Shown here: piece by piece, positions 61,525 through 64,000 of the stretch
Position numbering within the stretch: position 1 is the first letter of the stretch
Layout: every line of letters begins with the position of its first letter
Origin: Blautia luti
GTDB taxonomy: Bacteria > Bacillota > Clostridia > Lachnospirales > Lachnospiraceae
Reading direction: 5' to 3'
DNA length: 64,000 nt
Assembly: GCF_013304735.1 (NCBI RefSeq)
Contig: NZ_JAAITI010000002.1
Coordinates: 62,001 to 126,000 of the forward strand
Position numbers and translations under genes: made by a program
The notes under the pieces: generated by a model
Told to the model about the DNA's origin: nothing
Databases searched by the model: none
Seen by the model: the letters and a program-made list of their open reading frames with translations, nothing else

Positions 61525-62094
61525 TTATACATCCAGTTTCAGCTGAATTTCTTCCTCTGCTTCTGCCTTGAAATCTTCCAGCTGAACAGGATCCATTTCC
61601 GGAAGTTCATCCAGGCCCTGAACACCAAAGCAGCGCAGAAATTCTTCTGTGGTGCCAAGCAGAATCGGACGTCCCGGCGCATCCAGTCGGCCCAGTTCCC
61701 GCACCAGATCATAATCCATCAGTTTGTTAATGGCATGGTCACATTTCACTCCTCTGATTTTCTCAATCTCTGCTTTTGTAACCGGCTGTTTGTAAGCAAT
61801 AATAGAAAGAGTCTCAAGCATAACATCCGTTAATGTCGGTTTTTTGGGCTGTGCGGCAATTCTTATAAGAGAATCATAATATTCTTTTTTTGTACAGAGC
61901 TGAAAAGAATTTTCAAGTTCAATAATCTGAATTCCCCGATCCTCTTCCTGATAACGAATCATCATATTTCGAATGATGTTTTCCGTTATAGTCATATCCT
62001 GCTGAATTGCTTTGGCAATACGGCTTAACTCCACAGCCTCACCCATTGCAAAAAGAATGGCCTCTATCTCTCCTTCAATTCGTTTAATTTCCAC
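61525..62094 (-). CDS. scpB: Segregation and condensation protein B
   Basis: ScpB is the winged-helix (kite) subunit of the SMC condensin complex. The 189-residue protein shows EIEAILFAMGEAVELSRIAKAI near the start and the signature LETLSIIAYKQPVTKAEIEKIRGVKCDHAI near 95-125. An acidic tail ends it. The start is GTG at 62094, with GAGGA nine bases upstream. It follows scpA by 23 bases. Confidence 0.95.
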   Translation of the reverse strand: MEIKRIEGEIEAILFAMGEAVELSRIAKAIQQDMTITENIIRNMMIRYQEEDRGIQIIELENSFQLCTKKEYYDSLIRIAAQPKKPTLTDVMLETLSIIAYKQPVTKAEIEKIRGVKCDHAINKLMDYDLVRELGRLDAPGRPILLGTTEEFLRCFGVQGLDELPEMDPVQLEDFKAEAEEEIQLKLDV

Positions 62095-62117
62095 TTGTTA
62101 TCCTCATTCCTGCTGTA

Positions 62118-62903
62118 TTATTCGTCTGCAAACTCTGTCAGATTCTTCCATGTTTCCGGATCTGTAACTACTTCTACATGAATGTCATCAAAAAGATCTG
62201 CCTGCTGTGCATGGACATGTCCCATTTTCATAAGTTCCAGAATTGCCAGAAAAGTAACAATCAGCTGTATCTTTGAATGCTGGTTTTCCATCAGCTGGCG
62301 AAAGCTGAACTTTCGGTTAGTCTTGGCATACTCCCACATCTCAAGAAGCTTATCTGACAGGGATATTTCTTCCTTTTCAATCCGCCCGAATTTACTTCGA
62401 ATCGGATCGATTTTATTTTCCTGTCTGCGAATCAGTGCCTGATAAATCGCACTCATTTTTTCCAGTGTCAGTCCTCGAAGAAGTTCCTGTGGATCTGCCG
62501 GCGGCGTATACTGCATCACTTCCTCTGGAAGATCCTGTTTCCGGTAATAAACTCCTGCCGCGTCTCCAAGCCGGTCTCTCAGCTCATAGGACATATATTT
62601 ATACATTTTATACTCCAGAAGTTTCTGCACCAGTTCTGCTCTCGGATCTTCCTCTTCTCCTTCTTCGTTGATCTCTTTTGGAAGAAGCATCCTGCACTTG
62701 ATATCCAGAAGTGTCGCCGCCATAACCAGAAATTCGCTCATAACACCAAGATCCTCTTTTTCCATGGAATGCAGATACTCCATATACTGGTCGGTAATCT
62801 CTACAATAGGAATATCATAAATATCTATTTTATTCTTGTCAATCAGATGAAGCAGAAGATCCAACGGACCTTCAAATACATTCAGCTTAACAGATATTGC
62901 CAT
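62118..62903 (-). CDS. scpA: Segregation and condensation protein A
   Basis: ScpA is the kleisin that bridges the SMC heads. The 261-residue protein begins with the family block LNVFEGPLDLLLHLIDKNKIDIYDIPIVEITDQYM, followed by FLVMAATLLDIKCRMLLP, and ends with a winged-helix domain (LQLIVTFLAILELMKMGHVHAQQ-like). GAGGA precedes ATG at 62903. Confidence 0.96.
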   Translation of the reverse strand: MAISVKLNVFEGPLDLLLHLIDKNKIDIYDIPIVEITDQYMEYLHSMEKEDLGVMSEFLVMAATLLDIKCRMLLPKEINEEGEEEDPRAELVQKLLEYKMYKYMSYELRDRLGDAAGVYYRKQDLPEEVMQYTPPADPQELLRGLTLEKMSAIYQALIRRQENKIDPIRSKFGRIEKEEISLSDKLLEMWEYAKTNRKFSFRQLMENQHSKIQLIVTFLAILELMKMGHVHAQQADLFDDIHVEVVTDPETWKNLTEFADE

Positions 62904-62912
62904 ATGGTTTCC

Positions 62913-63719
62913 TCATTTCGTTTTTTCGAAAGGTTTCACATCGATTACCAGCAGTTCTCTGGGATTATGAATCCGCAGAGGAATCGTGTGTTCCCCAAGC
63001 CCGGCACTGACAAACATATGCTGCTCTCCCTTATGAAAATCTCCGCAGCAAAAAGGAGGCAGCACCAGGTACTGTGGAGAGGAAAGACCGTGATGCTCAC
63101 TTAAGCGGACAACCCCTCCATGATAATGTCCTGACAGGATGATATCTGCTCCCCAGTCAAAATATGTTTTTCCATATTTGGGATTATGGGCCAGAAGAAT
63201 CTGCATTCCATTTTTTCCGGATTTTCCAATCAGTTCTTCCATCATTTCTGTCTTAAGTTTCGGAGATTTGGGTTTGTGATAATACTCAATGGGAAGTTCA
63301 AGACCCCAGAAGCAGAAATGTTCTCCCTTAAAAATTGCGTGCTCATGGGTATTTCTCAGGATATGCACGCCTGCCGCTTTCAGCATTTTTTCATATTTTT
63401 CATAATATCCCCGATATTCCTCCGAAAGAGCCATTTTATACTCATGATTTCCCAGTGCATAATATACCGGAAAATCATGTTCCAGTTTTTTCAGTAATTT
63501 GCATGCCGTGACAAGCGTATCAGGCTGCGTACGCACAGCCATATCACCGACAGAGAGTACCCCATCCGGATTGAGCCTGCGGATTGTTTCCACAAGTCGT
63601 ATATTGTCCCTCCCATAGGAAATCCCATGAAGATCTGCCAGCAATACGAAACGCACACCTTCCGGATTTTGAATCTTGTCTGTATGAATCTGATATTTTT
63701 TAACTCTGAAATCTTTCAT
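62913..63719 (-). CDS. Metallophosphoesterase
   Basis: The 268-residue protein has a calcineurin-type metallophosphoesterase domain: the D-x-H motif LLADLHG, GDMAV in SVGDMAVR, GNHEY, and the later LAHNPKYG and LSGHYHGG. It resembles YkuE/Lpx-type proteins that cleave phosphoesters, but has no membrane helix. The ATG at 63719 follows the stop of the upstream gene by one base; a TTG at 63731 overlaps it. Confidence 0.9.
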   Translation of the reverse strand: MKDFRVKKYQIHTDKIQNPEGVRFVLLADLHGISYGRDNIRLVETIRRLNPDGVLSVGDMAVRTQPDTLVTACKLLKKLEHDFPVYYALGNHEYKMALSEEYRGYYEKYEKMLKAAGVHILRNTHEHAIFKGEHFCFWGLELPIEYYHKPKSPKLKTEMMEELIGKSGKNGMQILLAHNPKYGKTYFDWGADIILSGHYHGGVVRLSEHHGLSSPQYLVLPPFCCGDFHKGEQHMFVSAGLGEHTIPLRIHNPRELLVIDVKPFEKTK

Positions 63720-63720
63720 C

Positions 63721-64000
63721 CTATTTTCCAAATCCGCAATTGGGGAATGTACATACCGGACAGTTCAGGCACAGTCCGCCTTCTCCCAGTGACGCAATTT
63801 CCTCTGCCTTTATTTCATCATCCGCCATCACCCTTGGCAAAACCAGGTCAAACACTGTTCTCTTTGCATACATAACACATCCTGGAAGTCCAAGAACAGG
63901 TATGGTCTTTTCATTTCTTTTAAGATATGAAACCAGAAGCATTGCCCCCGGAAGTACCGGTGCTCCGTACGTCACAATTTCGGCTCCTGTATCACGAATT
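63721..64000 (-). CDS. Molybdopterin-binding-domain protein, C-terminal end (partial)
   Basis: The frame is open to the window edge, so the 5' part is missing. The visible 92 residues read IRDTGAEIVTYGAPVLPGAM, then VLGLPGCVMYAKRTVFDLVLPRVM and a Cys-rich end (CLNCPVCTFPNCGFGK). This matches the C terminus of MoaB/MoeA-like molybdopterin-binding proteins of anaerobes, which end in the same Cys-rich pattern. The full protein is outside the window, so the detailed role is open. Confidence 0.8.
   Translation of the reverse strand, partial: IRDTGAEIVTYGAPVLPGAMLLVSYLKRNEKTIPVLGLPGCVMYAKRTVFDLVLPRVMADDEIKAEEIASLGEGGLCLNCPVCTFPNCGFGK

Noticed and set aside
1-64000. tRNA, rRNA, CRISPR, insertion sequences, prophage or integrase genes
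   Set aside because: No cloverleaf-like sequences, regularly spaced repeats, transposase, integrase or phage proteins were seen by reading. A covariance or repeat search would be needed to exclude small RNAs.

Overview
The window looks like chromosomal DNA of a spore-forming, strictly anaerobic Gram-positive bacterium of the class Clostridia, most probably family Lachnospiraceae. I infer this from the gene families, not from a database search: an alpha/beta-type small acid-soluble spore protein, YlbJ and GerW (YtfJ) sporulation proteins, the short HisG/HisZ system, an Rnf complex, a sodium-pumping decarboxylase operon, a DUF6465 protein, and almost all genes with AGGAGG-type ribosome binding sites. 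The genus cannot be fixed from the sequence alone; a Blautia-like organism would fit.

Layout. Nearly everything is on the minus strand. Bases 1-6360 hold an M14-type amidohydrolase gene and a histidine operon (hisZ-hisG-hisD-hisB-hisIE) with a clear promoter at 6332-6360. Bases 6357-11839 hold recU, lepB, an RluA-type pseudouridine synthase, a small membrane protein, a YgiQ-type radical SAM gene and a small alarmone synthetase. Bases 12120-18130 hold pepD, a plus-strand ylbJ, the mgsA-rsmD-coaD-coiled-coil operon, an exported nuclease and a plus-strand spore protein. Bases 18241-25112 hold an unidentified polytopic membrane protein, a GDSL esterase, a histone-tail-like DUF6465 protein, recG, a DAK2/FakA-type kinase and Asp23. 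Bases 25341-28150 hold rpmB, gerW, a DUF2953 gene, a small unknown and a NUDIX gene. Bases 28259-36715 are cell-wall, division and DNA-repair housekeeping (PBP2, RodA/FtsW, a U32 protein, zapA, ruvAB, trpS).

Bases 36782-43035 form a visibly AT-rich surface-polysaccharide cassette (two GT4 glycosyltransferases, a Wzx-type flippase, a WbsX/GH99-like protein and a nucleotide-sugar epimerase) sitting between trpS and the Rnf operon; it is the main accessory region. Bases 43378-48387 are rnfCDGEAB. Bases 48864-49883 are a plus-strand RNase H-fold exonuclease gene. Bases 50007-53849 are a BaiN-type flavoprotein, cmk, ispH and rpsA. Bases 53953-59178 are a five-gene operon for a biotin-dependent, membrane-linked decarboxylase that carries two carboxyltransferases, one acyl-CoA type and one oxaloacetate/pyruvate type. 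Bases 59320-64000 are a DacF-type carboxypeptidase, a zinc phospholipase C-like protein, scpB, scpA, a metallophosphoesterase and the end of a molybdopterin-binding-domain gene that runs off the window.

Functional links. Rnf and the OadB/OadG pump would both connect central metabolism to a membrane cation gradient. The carboxyltransferase operon could serve oxaloacetate decarboxylation, (methyl)malonyl-CoA decarboxylation, or transcarboxylation between the two. No tRNA, rRNA, CRISPR array, insertion sequence or prophage was seen. I did not find a wholly new system; the strongest candidates for a second look are the two-carboxyltransferase operon, the HisF-like barrel fused to HisIE, the polysaccharide cassette that lacks a polymerase and a priming transferase, and an in-frame 9-base tandem repeat in ispH.
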